Shown here: piece after piece, positions 1 to 8,868 of the stretch
Layout of the letters: every line of letters starts with the position of its first letter
Position numbering within the stretch: the first letter of the stretch is position 1
NCBI RefSeq assembly: GCF_014694455.1
Contig: NZ_JAAUWT010000006.1
Span: 124,001-188,000 of the forward strand
Direction: 5' to 3'
Origin: Vibrio sp. S9_S30
GTDB lineage: Bacteria > Pseudomonadota > Gammaproteobacteria > Enterobacterales > Vibrionaceae
Length of the DNA stretch: 64,000 bases
Program-made: the position numbers and the translations under genes
The notes under the pieces: generated by a model
Seen by the model: only the letters and a program-made list of their open reading frames with translations
The model's database searches: none
What the model was told of the DNA's origin: nothing

Positions 1-4
1 CCAC

Positions 5-59
5 GAAAGCTTTCAGTTCACACCTTGAAAGCTTCCAGTTCACGCCTCGAAAGCTTCCT
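5..59. repeat. 22-bp tandem repeat, about 2.5 units
   Basis: The octamer GAAAGCTT recurs at 5-12, 27-34 and 49-56 with an exact 22-bp period, separated by near-identical CAGTTCACRCCTY spacers. The array may continue beyond the left edge. It is one of several short tandem arrays in this window. No gene is supported in 1-229. Confidence 0.8.
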
Positions 60-229
60 GAGCCAGTGTCCGAAAATACCCATAGAACTTATCTGTGTTT
101 GTGAAAAGCGCACTCAGCTATACTCCTTCGTCTCGAATCGCTCTTTTGGGTTGATACCAAGTCAAAAGAGGGCTCGTGATGTTATCAACAGCTCTGGATT
201 TACGATCCAGCTCGCTAGAAGGAAAAGAA

Positions 230-1210
230 ATGTCTGAATACGTAGTATGCGCCTTGTATAAATTTGTACGTCTTGAAAATTATGTGGATCTCCGTGAGCC
301 TTTAAAAGCTTTGATGGAAAAGCACGAAGTTCGCGGAACGTTATTACTGGCAGAAGAAGGCATAAATGGTACGGTTGCCGCTAAGAGAGAGGGTATCGAT
401 GCGTTGCTTACGTGGTTTAAGCAAGATCCTCGTTTAGCTGAAATTGTCTACAAAGAGTCTTTTGATAAGGTACAGCCTTTTAATCGTACCAAAGTAAAAC
501 TCAAAAAAGAGATTGTGACACTTGGCGTCGAAGGTATCGATCCTCGTCATGTAGTGGGGACCTATGTCAAACCTCAAGATTGGAACGATCTTATTGCGGA
601 TCCGGAAGTGTTTGTTGTTGATACCCGCAACGATTACGAAATAGAAATCGGGACGTTTCAAAACGCCATTAACCCTAAAACGGATACCTTTCGTCAATTC
701 CCAGAGTTTGTTGCTCAAAACATGGATCCAGAGAAGCACAAAAAAGTGGCCATGTTTTGTACAGGAGGTATTCGATGCGAGAAATCGACCGCTTACATGA
801 AAGAGCAGGGGTTTGAAGAGGTTTATCACCTAGAAGGTGGCATTCTAAAATATCTTGAAGAAGTGCCGGAAGAAGAAAGTCTGTGGGAAGGTGATTGCTA
901 CGTGTTTGATGGGAGAGTGGCGGTAAACCACCAACTTGAGAAAAGTGGTTATGAGATGTGCAATGCGTGCCGTTTGCCTATCACAGAGCAAGATATGGCG
1001 TCTTCCGCTTTCGAAAAAGGGGTGAGTTGCCCTAAGTGTGTCGACAAACATTCAGAAGAGCAAAAATCCCGTTTTCGCGAGCGTGAAAAACAAGTTCAAC
1101 TTGCTGTCGAGCGTGGAGAAATTCACGTAGGTGGGGAAGCCGACAAGGTCATTGCGCAGCGCAGACAAGAAAAACTATCACGTAAAGCGCAACAGCGTCA
1201 GCGTAAGTAG
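230..1210 (+). CDS. trhO: tRNA uridine(34) hydroxylase TrhO (YceA family, rhodanese domain)
   Basis: TrhO carries out oxygen-dependent 5-hydroxylation of uridine 34 in tRNAs, a cytoplasmic wobble-base modification. The 326-residue protein has the family layout: an N-terminal acylphosphatase-like domain, then a rhodanese domain whose loop [10 protein letters not shown] contains the active-site cysteine at residue 177. The C-terminal tail carries the metal-type cysteine pairs CNAC and CPKC, followed by a very basic end. The start at 230 ([12 protein letters not shown]) is chosen because AGAAGGA lies just upstream; an in-frame ATG at 176 would add 18 residues that do not look like the family. 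The gene stands alone and is followed by a clear terminator. Family assignment is strong; function is taken from the E. coli homologue. Confidence 0.93.
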   Translation: MSEYVVCALYKFVRLENYVDLREPLKALMEKHEVRGTLLLAEEGINGTVAAKREGIDALLTWFKQDPRLAEIVYKESFDKVQPFNRTKVKLKKEIVTLGVEGIDPRHVVGTYVKPQDWNDLIADPEVFVVDTRNDYEIEIGTFQNAINPKTDTFRQFPEFVAQNMDPEKHKKVAMFCTGGIRCEKSTAYMKEQGFEEVYHLEGGILKYLEEVPEEESLWEGDCYVFDGRVAVNHQLEKSGYEMCNACRLPITEQDMASSAFEKGVSCPKCVDKHSEEQKSRFREREKQVQLAVERGEIHVGGEADKVIAQRRQEKLSRKAQQRQRK

Positions 1211-1296
1211 TCGCAAATCCAAACAGAAAGTTTGGTCCGTATTGACCAAAATTATCCTTGCATCGCATTAATATTAAAGATGATTTAATTTCTCGA

Positions 1297-1328
1297 AACC
1301 CTCAGACACCTGTGTTTGAGGGTTTTTT
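1297..1328 (+). terminator. Rho-independent terminator after trhO
   Basis: An 11-bp GC-containing stem (ACCCTCAGACAC with GTGTTTGAGGGT) is followed directly by six T residues. It lies 87 bp after the trhO stop. Confidence 0.85.
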
Positions 1329-1380
1329 AATGCCTCTATATGACTTAATAAAGCTTGCTTTATATTGACTAATTTAAAAA

Positions 1381-1419
1381 CACCTCATAACATATATATG
1401 AAATACATGTTATGAGGTG
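1381..1419 (+). promoter_or_regulatory. Perfect inverted repeat that covers a ribosome binding site
   Basis: The 13-bp arms CACCTCATAACAT (1381-1393) and ATGTTATGAGGTG (1407-1419) are exactly complementary around a 13-nt loop. The right arm contains GAGGTG, the only plausible Shine-Dalgarno sequence for the small gene starting at 1427. In RNA the hairpin would hide the ribosome site; in DNA it could be a repressor operator. Which of these applies cannot be told from sequence. Confidence 0.6.
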
Positions 1420-1426
1420 TTTGAGT

Positions 1427-1645
1427 ATGAATTTTAAGAGAGTCAGCGAAATTGGGGGTACGGTCATGATCGTTTCTTTGATAGTGATGACCACCACGTT
1501 GTTAATCAGCTTTCCGTTCGCGGATCGTTTCAGCATTATTCAGCAGGCAATTGCTCATATCGGAACCATCGTATTTGCAGGTGTATTTAAAGTGGGTTAC
1601 GTCGCCTTTATTGTTGGTCGATACGAAAGAAAGCTCTCGTTTTAA
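1427..1645 (+). CDS. Small two-helix membrane protein, unknown function
   Basis: A 72-residue protein beginning MNFKRVSEIGG. Two hydrophobic stretches, roughly residues 14-32 and 43-63, predict two membrane spans, and the short basic tail YERKLSF suggests a cytoplasmic C-terminus. The start at 1427 has GAGGTG 8 bases upstream; an upstream in-frame ATG at 1412 lies inside the hairpin and is less likely. A second tiny membrane ORF begins 12 bp after the stop, so the two probably form an operon. I do not recognise the family. Confidence 0.65.
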   Translation: MNFKRVSEIGGTVMIVSLIVMTTTLLISFPFADRFSIIQQAIAHIGTIVFAGVFKVGYVAFIVGRYERKLSF

Positions 1646-1657
1646 AGGACAGTGATT

Positions 1658-1750
1658 ATGAAGTTTGCGTATTTTTATTATTTTAGTCTTGCTGCGTTTC
1701 TTGGGCTAATTGCCCCATTTCTCGTTTTGTATCTAGCGGTTATGGATTAG
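1658..1750 (+). CDS. Very small membrane protein (30 aa), unknown function
   Basis: ATG at 1658 opens a 30-codon frame ending at TAG 1748-1750. The product starts MKFAYFYYFSLAAFLGLIAP and is almost entirely hydrophobic, one membrane span. AAAGGA lies 8 bases before the ATG, a strong ribosome site. The gene follows the 72-residue membrane protein by 12 bp and ends 2 bp before the stop of the convergent AbrB-family gene. It may act as a partner of its upstream neighbour; nothing shows a function. Confidence 0.55.
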   Translation: MKFAYFYYFSLAAFLGLIAPFLVLYLAVMD

Positions 1751-1752
1751 AT

Positions 1753-2757
1753 TTACCTTCTGAACAAAATGTAAACCGCAGGCGCAAGCTGTAACGCACT
1801 CAAACGAATGACGTGATGCAGTATAATAAACATCACGTCGAAGCCATTGGCTAATGCCACAACCACAACGCTTTCTAGTGCTCCTGGCGCGTATGCGAGT
1901 GCAACAGACGTCATTGGAACATCAAGTATGGAAACCGTAACCCCCACAAAGAGGGCCGTAATGGTAAGGACTAATACAAAACAGATGCATCCTGCTCTGC
2001 TGTATTTCAATACGTCATGTCCCGTTATTCCGCCAAAACGCGACCCTATCAACAAGCCAAGAACGACAATAGCAGCGTTCATAAGCCAACTCGGAACCAA
2101 AAGATCTTCGATAGGAAGAATGGGCGAGAAAATAAGGCAAGACAGCATCGTTGTTAATAGGTAGGGAGCGGGGACATTCAAACGTTCAAGCCAGCGACCA
2201 GACACCATTGAAATAATGGCGAGAAATACGAAAGTGCTTATGGACTCAAAAGAATAACGCAGTTGCTCGGCTTCTACAGACTCATACCCATCTGGAATAA
2301 AGAAGCTAGCGAAGATGGTCAATAATACCAGCCTAAATAGATGAACAAAGAGGACGCTAGGTGAAGCATTGTTTTTGTCTATTACATCCAGTACAGCCGC
2401 CATTGCCCCTGGATATGCGGCGAGTATGCTGTCCAATTTCGACCACTTTTCGTGCTTACGGAGCCACCAATACCCCATCCCGACTTGAACCACTAAACAC
2501 ACTAAAAGGATCAAAAGGCTGGGCAGCAGGTTGAGAAACTGCTCTAGTGAATACTCAACCAGTTGAAATCCTGCCGAAAACCCAAGTACTAACTGAAGGA
2601 ATACACTGTCCTTTCTGCTTGTCTTTGCATTAGGGAACAATCGAACGGAGACTGCGGCGCCTAACAACGTGCCCAAAAGCAATCCGTGTGGAATGGCAAA
2701 TTGCTGAAATATGACACCTACGGTCAAGGAGAAAGTGAGTAATTTAAGATATTGCAC
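1753..2757 (-). CDS. AbrB-family integral membrane protein
   Basis: A 334-residue polytopic membrane protein of the family annotated 'AbrB' or 'putative ammonia monooxygenase', which contains a duplicated membrane module and is unrelated in role to the Bacillus AbrB DNA-binding protein. The duplication is visible: the GLLLGTLLGAA segment near residue 25 and AAIVVLGLLIGSRFGG near residue 230 sit at matching places in the two halves. The length is normal for the family. It starts with GTG at 2757, with GGAG 6 bases upstream. It lies 56 bp downstream of a co-directional DUF3147 gene, so the two may be co-transcribed. No substrate can be named. Confidence 0.78.
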   Translation of the reverse strand: MQYLKLLTFSLTVGVIFQQFAIPHGLLLGTLLGAAVSVRLFPNAKTSRKDSVFLQLVLGFSAGFQLVEYSLEQFLNLLPSLLILLVCLVVQVGMGYWWLRKHEKWSKLDSILAAYPGAMAAVLDVIDKNNASPSVLFVHLFRLVLLTIFASFFIPDGYESVEAEQLRYSFESISTFVFLAIISMVSGRWLERLNVPAPYLLTTMLSCLIFSPILPIEDLLVPSWLMNAAIVVLGLLIGSRFGGITGHDVLKYSRAGCICFVLVLTITALFVGVTVSILDVPMTSVALAYAPGALESVVVVALANGFDVMFIILHHVIRLSALQLAPAVYILFRR

Positions 2758-2813
2758 CGTCTCTCCTTTTCAAGTTGATGCTTACATAGTTTGTGTTCTG
2801 TTAGGAAGGAAAG

Positions 2814-3164
2814 CTAAAGCAAATCCACGCCAAAAGCGCGCGCTATCCAGACAATGATGGCAAACGACACCATCGTGATGACGATGCCGATTCCAAGTGA
2901 TGTAAAAAAATGAAATCGCTGCATGAGCATTGGGAAAGCCAAAAACATGGGCAGTGTGGCAACAACATACCAAAATGTGTAAAACGCATGATTGGCGAGT
3001 TTTTCTTTTGGCTGCCCTTCAAAATGGAGCCAAATTAATGCCAACACAGTAACTAAAGGAAGAGATGCCAATAGTGCACCCAGTTTGTCGCTGCGCTTGG
3101 CAAGCTCAGACACTAAAACAATAATGGCTGCGGTGATAAAAAATTTGGTGACAATCCATGCCAT
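2814..3164 (-). CDS. DUF3147 family membrane protein
   Basis: A 116-residue protein with four hydrophobic segments. The spacing and the conserved SLPLVTVLALIWLHFEG segment match small DUF3147 membrane proteins. It starts at 3164 with CAGGA upstream. It is the first gene of a possible two-gene unit with the AbrB-family gene. No function is known for the family. Confidence 0.75.
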   Translation of the reverse strand: MAWIVTKFFITAAIIVLVSELAKRSDKLGALLASLPLVTVLALIWLHFEGQPKEKLANHAFYTFWYVVATLPMFLAFPMLMQRFHFFTSLGIGIVITMVSFAIIVWIARAFGVDLL

Positions 3165-3313
3165 AAAAAATCCTGATTAATAGAGCAGCAAAAGGAAGCA
3201 TCCGTTCAGCGGGTATCATACCCCAAATGGATTTTTTTGCATTTAACAGAGAGCGTTTAGGCATTCTAGGTTGATTTTATTGGTCAATAACCTTGATGTA
3301 GAGCGATGGAAAC

Positions 3314-3355
3314 GCCAACGCCATATTCCTTGGAAAAGGCTTTGGTGTTGGCGAG
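3314..3355. other. Hairpin in the intergenic gap
   Basis: CGCCAACGCC and GGTGTTGGCG form a 10-bp stem with one mismatch around a loop of about 20 nt. There is no T-tract on either side, so it is not a standard terminator. It lies in the gap upstream of the DUF3147 gene. Confidence 0.4.
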
Positions 3356-3397
3356 ATATGTAGACGGCTTAAGTGTAAAGACTAAGGTTAAGCAGTA

Positions 3398-3425
3398 GGA
3401 GTTAAGTGATTGGAGTTAAGTGATT
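3398..3425. repeat. 14-bp tandem duplication across a stop codon
   Basis: GGAGTTAAGTGATT occurs twice in perfect tandem (3398-3411 and 3412-3425). The stop codon of the minus-strand GyrI-like gene (3416-3418) lies in the second copy. The 30 bases to the left look like degenerate further copies. Confidence 0.85.
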
Positions 3426-3868
3426 GGAATGACACCAATGTAAATTTCCACGTCTTCCTCGCTTTTGTACTTTTCGAAATCCGTACGGTACGCTCGCTTA
3501 TATTCACAATGTTCGTTAGAAAAATATGCCCAGATTTGTTGCCAAAGCTCAACGACCATACTTGGCATCGTGCCTTTGTTGCAAAATACTAAGTACTCTC
3601 CAGATTCGACGAGGGAGACTTCGAGCGTACCTTGCTCACTTAGCTGAGTGGCTCCTGCTGTGACATCGAATTCGCCAAGATGATCCGATTCGTATTGATG
3701 ATATATCCCAAAGACTTCTGATTCGGCTTGAAGATGTGGGGCGACATGAACAGAGAATTCTTGCCACAGAGTGCTAATTTTCATGGCGGAGGTTTTCATT
3801 TCATCGTGATTGTTTGTACGAACTGTTAATCCGTGAACGGCGAATTGTTCGACTTTTTCCAAGCGCAT
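3416..3868 (-). CDS. GyrI-like / effector-binding domain protein
   Basis: A 150-residue stand-alone effector-binding domain of the type found at the C-terminus of AraC- and MerR-type activators and in GyrI (SbmC). Visible landmarks are the N-terminal VEQFAVHGLTVRTNN strand, SEVFGIYHQYESD, and the typical C-terminal KYKSEEDVEIYIGVIPI strand. There is no DNA-binding domain. The start at 3868 is preferred over 3967 because TAGGA lies 8 bases before it and family similarity begins there. Such proteins bind small hydrophobic ligands or inhibit gyrase; which applies here is unknown. The stop codon lies in a 14-bp tandem repeat. Confidence 0.72.
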   Translation of the reverse strand: MRLEKVEQFAVHGLTVRTNNHDEMKTSAMKISTLWQEFSVHVAPHLQAESEVFGIYHQYESDHLGEFDVTAGATQLSEQGTLEVSLVESGEYLVFCNKGTMPSMVVELWQQIWAYFSNEHCEYKRAYRTDFEKYKSEEDVEIYIGVIPIT

Positions 3869-4197
3869 ATGATGTCCTATCAGTAAATAAACGTGTTTTG
3901 GTGAGCTTTTAGCATAAAGAGTTCGAGTGACAGGTTGTGTCAGTAGTGCAGTGCAAGACACGATCATTCCCTATGTGCAGGGCTCACCATTGACGTGCAA
4001 ATACGCCTAGTTATCAACAGAAATCTCTGACTAGAAAGGATGTAAAAGACGGCTTCCATTTAATTCAATAGATTATGCCGTTTTTTAGCCAAAGCTTAGG
4101 TTAACTTAAAATTTTATCAATAAGATGTATATTTATATCGAAGTTTTGTTGTGTCTTTGTTAATTTGTAATGGAAAATTTAATATAAGGTTGGTGGA

Positions 4198-4896
4198 ATG
4201 AAAGTAATAGGGATGATCGGTGGCATGAGTTGGGAATCCACAACCAGTTACTACCGAGCTATCAATACACTCACCAACCAACGATTGGGTGGATTTCATT
4301 CTGCTAAGATTTGTTTGTACAGTGTTGATTTTGCTGAGATTGAAGCGCTTCAGCGTGCTGGTGAATGGAGTAAAATGGCCGATATCCTTTCCAATGCTGC
4401 AACATCTCTTGAATCAGCAGGGGCGGAGTGCATTTTGATTTGCACCAACACGATGCACAAAGTCGCACCAGAAGTTCAATCTTCAGTTTCGATACCGCTT
4501 ATTCATATTGCCGACCCAACGGGAAATGCTTTGGTTTCAAATGGCATTACAAAAGTGGGGTTGCTGGGCACACGCTTCACCATGGAGCAAGCTTTTTATC
4601 GTGAGCGCATTGAAAAGAAATTTGGTGTTTCCGTTGTTGTTCCTAATGAAAGACAGCAAGCCGATGTACACAGGGTCATCTATGAAGAACTGTGTCATGG
4701 GCAGATTTTGGACGCATCTAAATCTATTTATTTAGATGTCATCGATGCTTTGTCTGAGCAAGGGGCGCAAGCCATCATTTTAGGGTGTACCGAAATAGCC
4801 TTGCTCGTTAAGCCTTCGGATACCGCCATACCGCTCTATGATACGACGCATTTGCATGCGCAGAGTGCCGTCGAATTCGCTTTAGCTAAGGATTAA
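4198..4896 (+). CDS. Aspartate/glutamate racemase family protein (RacX/YgeA-like)
   Basis: A 232-residue cytoplasmic enzyme of the Asp/Glu racemase superfamily, which interconverts L- and D-amino acids without a cofactor using two cysteines. Both are present: Cys82 in ICTNTMH and Cys197 in LGCTEI. The N-terminal MKVIGMIGGMSWESTTSYYR is typical of the YgeA/RacX branch, where characterised members act on several amino acids. The intact cysteine pair argues for an active racemase. The start has a weak upstream GGTGG. It appears to be a single-gene unit; the exact substrate is not predictable. Confidence 0.85.
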   Translation: MKVIGMIGGMSWESTTSYYRAINTLTNQRLGGFHSAKICLYSVDFAEIEALQRAGEWSKMADILSNAATSLESAGAECILICTNTMHKVAPEVQSSVSIPLIHIADPTGNALVSNGITKVGLLGTRFTMEQAFYRERIEKKFGVSVVVPNERQQADVHRVIYEELCHGQILDASKSIYLDVIDALSEQGAQAIILGCTEIALLVKPSDTAIPLYDTTHLHAQSAVEFALAKD

Positions 4897-5285
4897 AAGT
4901 AATGGCGACCACCAAAGGCCGTCGATATTAACGTATTTATCACCGCGTTACAGTGTGAATGCTGTAAAGCACTTTATGTGGTCTTTTCACGGGTCGGATT
5001 CGGTAGGCGATTTGATGGTTTAGATACCCCTGAGTGCTCTAAATTGAATCGAATGAAAACAGCCTCTGTTTTGATGGACGGCGATAGAACTGTCTAGGCG
5101 TTACACTGGATATTGCGATATTTAGCAAGAGAAGAAGATGAAAAGCGACGAATTTGTTGCTTTATGATTAGGCTCAATAGACCCTAAGAACTAAGCCAAT
5201 ACTCAATAAATAGAGTAAGTGCTTTATAAGATTTGTACCTAGCTTGTGCTTTGAGCTACTGGGTACTTTGTGAAGGAGTAGAGAG
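4897..5285. other. Intergenic stretch without a supported gene
   Basis: There is one open frame of about 65 codons on the plus strand (roughly 4914-5096, containing QCECCKALYVVF) but it has no start codon or ribosome site. It may be a decayed gene remnant. No terminator or clear promoter was recognised. Confidence 0.4.
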
Positions 5286-5615
5286 ATGTCGTTAATTGCA
5301 AACACACCAGAGCCGCCGTATTACGCAGTAATATTTAGCTCAGTAAAAAGCCCTCATGATGAAGGGTATGGAGACGCAGCTAGCCGTATGCTTACGCTTG
5401 CAAAGCAGCAAGCAGGGTATTTGGGGGTAGAATCCGCACGCGAGGGACTTGGTATTACGGTATCTTACTGGCGTGACTTGGATTCGATAAAGCAATGGAA
5501 GACCAATGCGGAGCACCTAGATGCGCAAAAGCGGGGCAGAAAACAATGGTACCAATCTTACAAAATTCGAATTGCAAAAGTAGAACGCGATTATAGTTTT
5601 GAGGGGGGTATATGA
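5286..5615 (+). CDS. Antibiotic biosynthesis monooxygenase (ABM) family protein
   Basis: A 109-residue ferredoxin-like protein of the ABM family. Characteristic segments are PYYAVIFSSVKSPHDEGYGDAA at the N-terminus, GYLGVESAREGLGITVSYWRD in the middle and IKQWKTNAEHLDAQKRGR near the C-terminus. Family members are small cofactor-free monooxygenases, haem-degrading proteins or unknown enzymes. GAAGGAG lies 9 bases before the ATG. Its stop overlaps the ATG of the following acetyltransferase, so the two are translationally coupled. This pairing is common in gammaproteobacteria; the substrate is unknown. Confidence 0.8.
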   Translation: MSLIANTPEPPYYAVIFSSVKSPHDEGYGDAASRMLTLAKQQAGYLGVESAREGLGITVSYWRDLDSIKQWKTNAEHLDAQKRGRKQWYQSYKIRIAKVERDYSFEGGI

Positions 5616-6076
5616 TTCTGATTCGACACTATACGGAACAGGATGCGAGAGCGACTTGGAAGCTGTTTTTTCACACGGTACGCAAAGTGAATTTAGGCGA
5701 TTACAGCGAAGATGATGTGAAGGCATGGGCACCAGAACGTTTTGAATTAGCACGATGGCAAAAGCGAATGAACCGTATAGAGCCATTCATTGCTGAACTG
5801 AATGGTAAGGTCGTTGGCTACGCTGACTTACAAAAAGACGGTTTAATCGATCACTTCTTTTGCCATCATTTATACCAAGGGAAAGGCGTTGGAGCGGCAC
5901 TAATGAATCATATTTTTTCGGTTGGTAAGGCGAAAGGCATCGATCGTTTTTATTCAGAGGTGAGCATTACCGCAAAGCCGTTTTATGAGCATTTTGGGTT
6001 TGAAGTCGTGCAGCGCCAAAAAATTGAGCTCCGAGGCCGAGCGTTAACCAACTTCCTGATGGAAAAGAACATTTAA
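5612..6076 (+). CDS. GNAT family N-acetyltransferase
   Basis: A 154-residue acetyltransferase. The acetyl-CoA binding motif A is HHLYQGKGVGAALMNHIF (about residues 85-102), with the Q/RxxGxG/A signature. It is followed by the usual SITAKPFYEHFGFEVVQRQ. The gene overlaps the ABM gene by 4 bases (ATGA) and ends just before a very strong bidirectional terminator. The acceptor molecule is unknown. Confidence 0.85.
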   Translation: MILIRHYTEQDARATWKLFFHTVRKVNLGDYSEDDVKAWAPERFELARWQKRMNRIEPFIAELNGKVVGYADLQKDGLIDHFFCHHLYQGKGVGAALMNHIFSVGKAKGIDRFYSEVSITAKPFYEHFGFEVVQRQKIELRGRALTNFLMEKNI

Positions 6077-6083
6077 CCTTCGT

Positions 6084-6135
6084 GCAGACCAAAATGAAAA
6101 ACTCACCAATTGGTGAGTTTTTCATTTTGGTCTGC
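6084..6135. terminator. Perfect 52-bp palindrome, bidirectional terminator
   Basis: The sequence is perfectly palindromic around 6109/6110, with the centre CCAATTGG and outer arms GCAGACCAAAATG. The inner stem ACTCACC/GGTGAGT is followed by T-rich sequence on both strands. It lies between the convergent GNAT and desaturase genes and can end transcription from both sides. Confidence 0.85.
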
Positions 6136-6144
6136 TGTAAAAGT

Positions 6145-7275
6145 TTACGCGTATTGCGCGACCAATCTATCCCAGTTTTTTTGCTTGGCTTTCAGAGTCG
6201 CTCGCACTTGCTGGTAACGAACCTTGAGCAACGACGCCTCATACTTACGAGTCAGGTCGGTTTTTTTCGCTTCCATAAGCTGTTTTTTGACTTCGTAATA
6301 CTCCTGCATTTGCTTCCACAGTGCATCGTATTCAGATTGCAGAGAATCCATTAACGTCGCACCTTGTGGTTTGCTTTGAATATTTTCTTTTACCTTGCGA
6401 AGTTGCATTTGTATCCTCGCACGCTCAATTCGAATGGCTGGGCATCGTGTCAGTTTGTTGGCTAAACCAACCCATGAAAACAACCGAATCATCCACTTGG
6501 TTGGATCGTACTGCCACCAATGAATGCCGTTGCGGTAGTCATTTTCAAAAATATGGTGATAGTTGTGGTAGCCTTCGCCAAAAGTGAGCAATGCTAAAAA
6601 TCCATTATCCCTTGCGGTGTTCTTATCCGTGTAAGGTTGAGAGCCCCAAATATGAGCCAATGAGTTGATAAAGAAAGTCGTATGATGGTTCAGTACTAAA
6701 CGAACCGCTCCTGTGATCAGCAACATTCCCCAAATATCATTGTGCAGTAGCCCAAGCAACACGGGTACACCTACATTCATGGCAATAGCAAGCAACAAGT
6801 AGTGCTTGTGTTGCCACATGACAATGGCGTCTTTTTGAAGGTCTCGGCAATTTGAATAGTCGGAATAAGTGGCTTTGTTGTAATGCCTTAACATCCAACC
6901 AATGTGCGAAAACCAAAACCCTTTTTTAGCCGAGTAAGGGTCTTTATCGTTAATATCAACGTGTCTGTGGTGTACTCTATGATCGGATGACCAATGCAGT
7001 GCACTGTTTTGAAGAGAAAAAGCACCGCCTAACGCGTAAACCACTCGAACGATAGGGTGTGCTTCATAGGCTTTGTGGGCCCAAAGACGATGGTAGCCTG
7101 CGGTGATAGAAAGGTTGCAAAAACTGAACGTAACAATCAGCCAAACCAGATGCTCAACCCCATATCCGAATTGATACCCATACAAAGGGGCAACCAACAC
7201 CGCCAAAAGCATGCTGATAGAAAATACCCCTATATTAAGCCATATGAGGGGCGGTTTTTTTTCGGCGTTGATCAT
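6145..7275 (-). CDS. Acyl-CoA / fatty acid delta-9 desaturase
   Basis: A 376-residue integral membrane di-iron desaturase that introduces a double bond into acyl chains, probably to adjust membrane fluidity. All three histidine boxes are present: HRLWAH (about residue 62), HRVHH (about 99) and HNYHH (about 240), plus the extra NHHTTF. Four hydrophobic spans flank the boxes (about 15-55 and 155-195). The C-terminal ~90 residues are rich in basic and coiled-coil-like sequence, longer than a minimal desaturase. The gene is alone, with the palindromic terminator at its 3' end. Confidence 0.92.
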   Translation of the reverse strand: MINAEKKPPLIWLNIGVFSISMLLAVLVAPLYGYQFGYGVEHLVWLIVTFSFCNLSITAGYHRLWAHKAYEAHPIVRVVYALGGAFSLQNSALHWSSDHRVHHRHVDINDKDPYSAKKGFWFSHIGWMLRHYNKATYSDYSNCRDLQKDAIVMWQHKHYLLLAIAMNVGVPVLLGLLHNDIWGMLLITGAVRLVLNHHTTFFINSLAHIWGSQPYTDKNTARDNGFLALLTFGEGYHNYHHIFENDYRNGIHWWQYDPTKWMIRLFSWVGLANKLTRCPAIRIERARIQMQLRKVKENIQSKPQGATLMDSLQSEYDALWKQMQEYYEVKKQLMEAKKTDLTRKYEASLLKVRYQQVRATLKAKQKNWDRLVAQYA

Positions 7276-7527
7276 TTTCGGTTATTCCATTTTCAGCGTA
7301 CAGATGTGCACTAAAAGATATTCAGCGGACATGTGTAAGTCAATAGTTAAGTTGCAATAATGTTGTTGAAACCATAGTAAAAGCATAGCAGTAATGGGGG
7401 AGAGCCGTGCTTTTTGAAACATGGTCACTTAACTGGCTTAACCTTTTGTGGGAACAGTTGCATTTAAATCGGCTTGCTCATTAAGATACTGACTGAACCA
7501 TTTGGGTAATGTGGAGCCGATCGAAGA

Positions 7528-8868
7528 ATGTTACAAAATGAAGGCCGATCAAATGTGATATTGCATGCGTTTGACTGGCAGTACTGTGAAGTCGCCGAAC
7601 AGGCAGAAAAAATCAGTCGATTAGGCTATCGATCGGTCTTAGTATCGCCTCCGCTAAAATCGTTGAAAGAAGGAAAAGGTCGCTTTTGGTGGCAGCGGTA
7701 TCAGCCACAAGATTACAGGATCATCGACAACCCTTTAGGAAACACCCACGACTTTAAACACATGATGCAAGTGCTCATAGAGTATGACATTTGGGTGTAT
7801 GTCGATGTCGTTTTTAATCATATGGCCAACGAATCGGATAGACGATCGGATCTTCAGTATCCTGCCCAATCTGATATGGAAATCTACAAATCGAATGCGT
7901 CATATTATGAAGGATTAAAATTATTCGGGGATCTGTCACATCCACTGTTTGATCAGGACGATTTTGTAGAGCCGTTTGGAATTGTAGATTGGTGTAATAA
8001 ATGGGAGGTACAAAACGGTCGAATCAGCAGCGGACCATCCGATCCAGGCTTGCCGACTCTTAAAGATAATCAGCATGTTATTGAGCAACAAAGGCATTAT
8101 TTGAAGGCTTTAAAGCAGTTAGGCGTTCGTGGTTTTCGGATAGACGCGGCCAAGCATATGAGCTTGCAGCATTTAGAGAAAGTGTGGGGACCAGATATAA
8201 CCGAAGGCATGCACATTTTTGGCGAAATCATTACCGATGGCGGGGTAACAAAGCAGGAATATGAGCTATTTCTTAAGCCATATTTAGAAAAAACAGATTT
8301 GGCTGCGTATGATTTCCCGCTGTTTAATACCTTGTTTAAAGCCATGAAGCCTGAAGGCACATTGGAATCACTGGTCGATCCCTATGCATTAGGCATGGCC
8401 CTATCTAACCCGAGAGCCGTCACATTCGCCATTACCCATGACATTCCCAATAATGATGTTTTTAAAGAGTTAGTGATGGATGAAGCAAGCGAATGGTTAG
8501 CTTATGCCTACTTGTTGGGACGTGATGGAGGGGTGCCACTAATTTATGCGGAGCCGCCAGCGAGAGTAATGGCAAATCAAGACAGAGCGAATCGATGGGA
8601 GTACGGCTGGCAGAGTGATAAATTAAAAGATCTATTGACTTTTCATCATAAAATGTACGGTGAAAAAATGACCTTTGATTTTATAAGTAAAGATGTCATT
8701 TTATTCTCACGTGGAAAAAAAGGAATCATAGGTATCAATAAAGGAAAATACCCCCAACTCATTTCCAAACTTTATCCAAATTATAGAAATATTTTTATTG
8801 GCTCAAAATGCAGCCTAGATCAACTCGAAATAAAGCCAAAAGACTACTTAATTCATTGTTTTGATTGA
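7528..8868 (+). CDS. GH13 family alpha-amylase-like glycoside hydrolase, cytoplasmic
   Basis: A 446-residue (beta/alpha)8 enzyme of glycoside hydrolase family 13, expected to act on alpha-glucans or maltodextrins. Conserved regions are visible: DVVFNH (about residue 93), GFRIDAAKH with nucleophile Asp206, HIFGEI with acid/base Glu233, and ITHDIPNN with Asp305. The catalytic triad is complete. There is no signal peptide, so it is predicted cytoplasmic. The last ~90 residues are a poorly conserved C-terminal domain. The ribosome site is weak (GGAG 12 bases upstream). It stands alone with no maltose genes near it, so its in vivo substrate is open. Confidence 0.85.
   Translation: MLQNEGRSNVILHAFDWQYCEVAEQAEKISRLGYRSVLVSPPLKSLKEGKGRFWWQRYQPQDYRIIDNPLGNTHDFKHMMQVLIEYDIWVYVDVVFNHMANESDRRSDLQYPAQSDMEIYKSNASYYEGLKLFGDLSHPLFDQDDFVEPFGIVDWCNKWEVQNGRISSGPSDPGLPTLKDNQHVIEQQRHYLKALKQLGVRGFRIDAAKHMSLQHLEKVWGPDITEGMHIFGEIITDGGVTKQEYELFLKPYLEKTDLAAYDFPLFNTLFKAMKPEGTLESLVDPYALGMALSNPRAVTFAITHDIPNNDVFKELVMDEASEWLAYAYLLGRDGGVPLIYAEPPARVMANQDRANRWEYGWQSDKLKDLLTFHHKMYGEKMTFDFISKDVILFSRGKKGIIGINKGKYPQLISKLYPNYRNIFIGSKCSLDQLEIKPKDYLIHCFD

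Noticed and set aside
191..222. Hairpin CTGGAT/ATCCAG just before trhO that recalls a tRNA arm
   Set aside because: No cloverleaf can be formed and no acceptor stem is present.
434..829. 131-codon minus-strand frame inside trhO
   Set aside because: Shadow of a clearly conserved gene on the other strand; no ribosome site.
4914..5096. Open frame of about 65 codons with a Cys-rich segment QCECCK
   Set aside because: It has no ATG, GTG or TTG with a ribosome site at its 5' end and no recognised family; at most a gene remnant.
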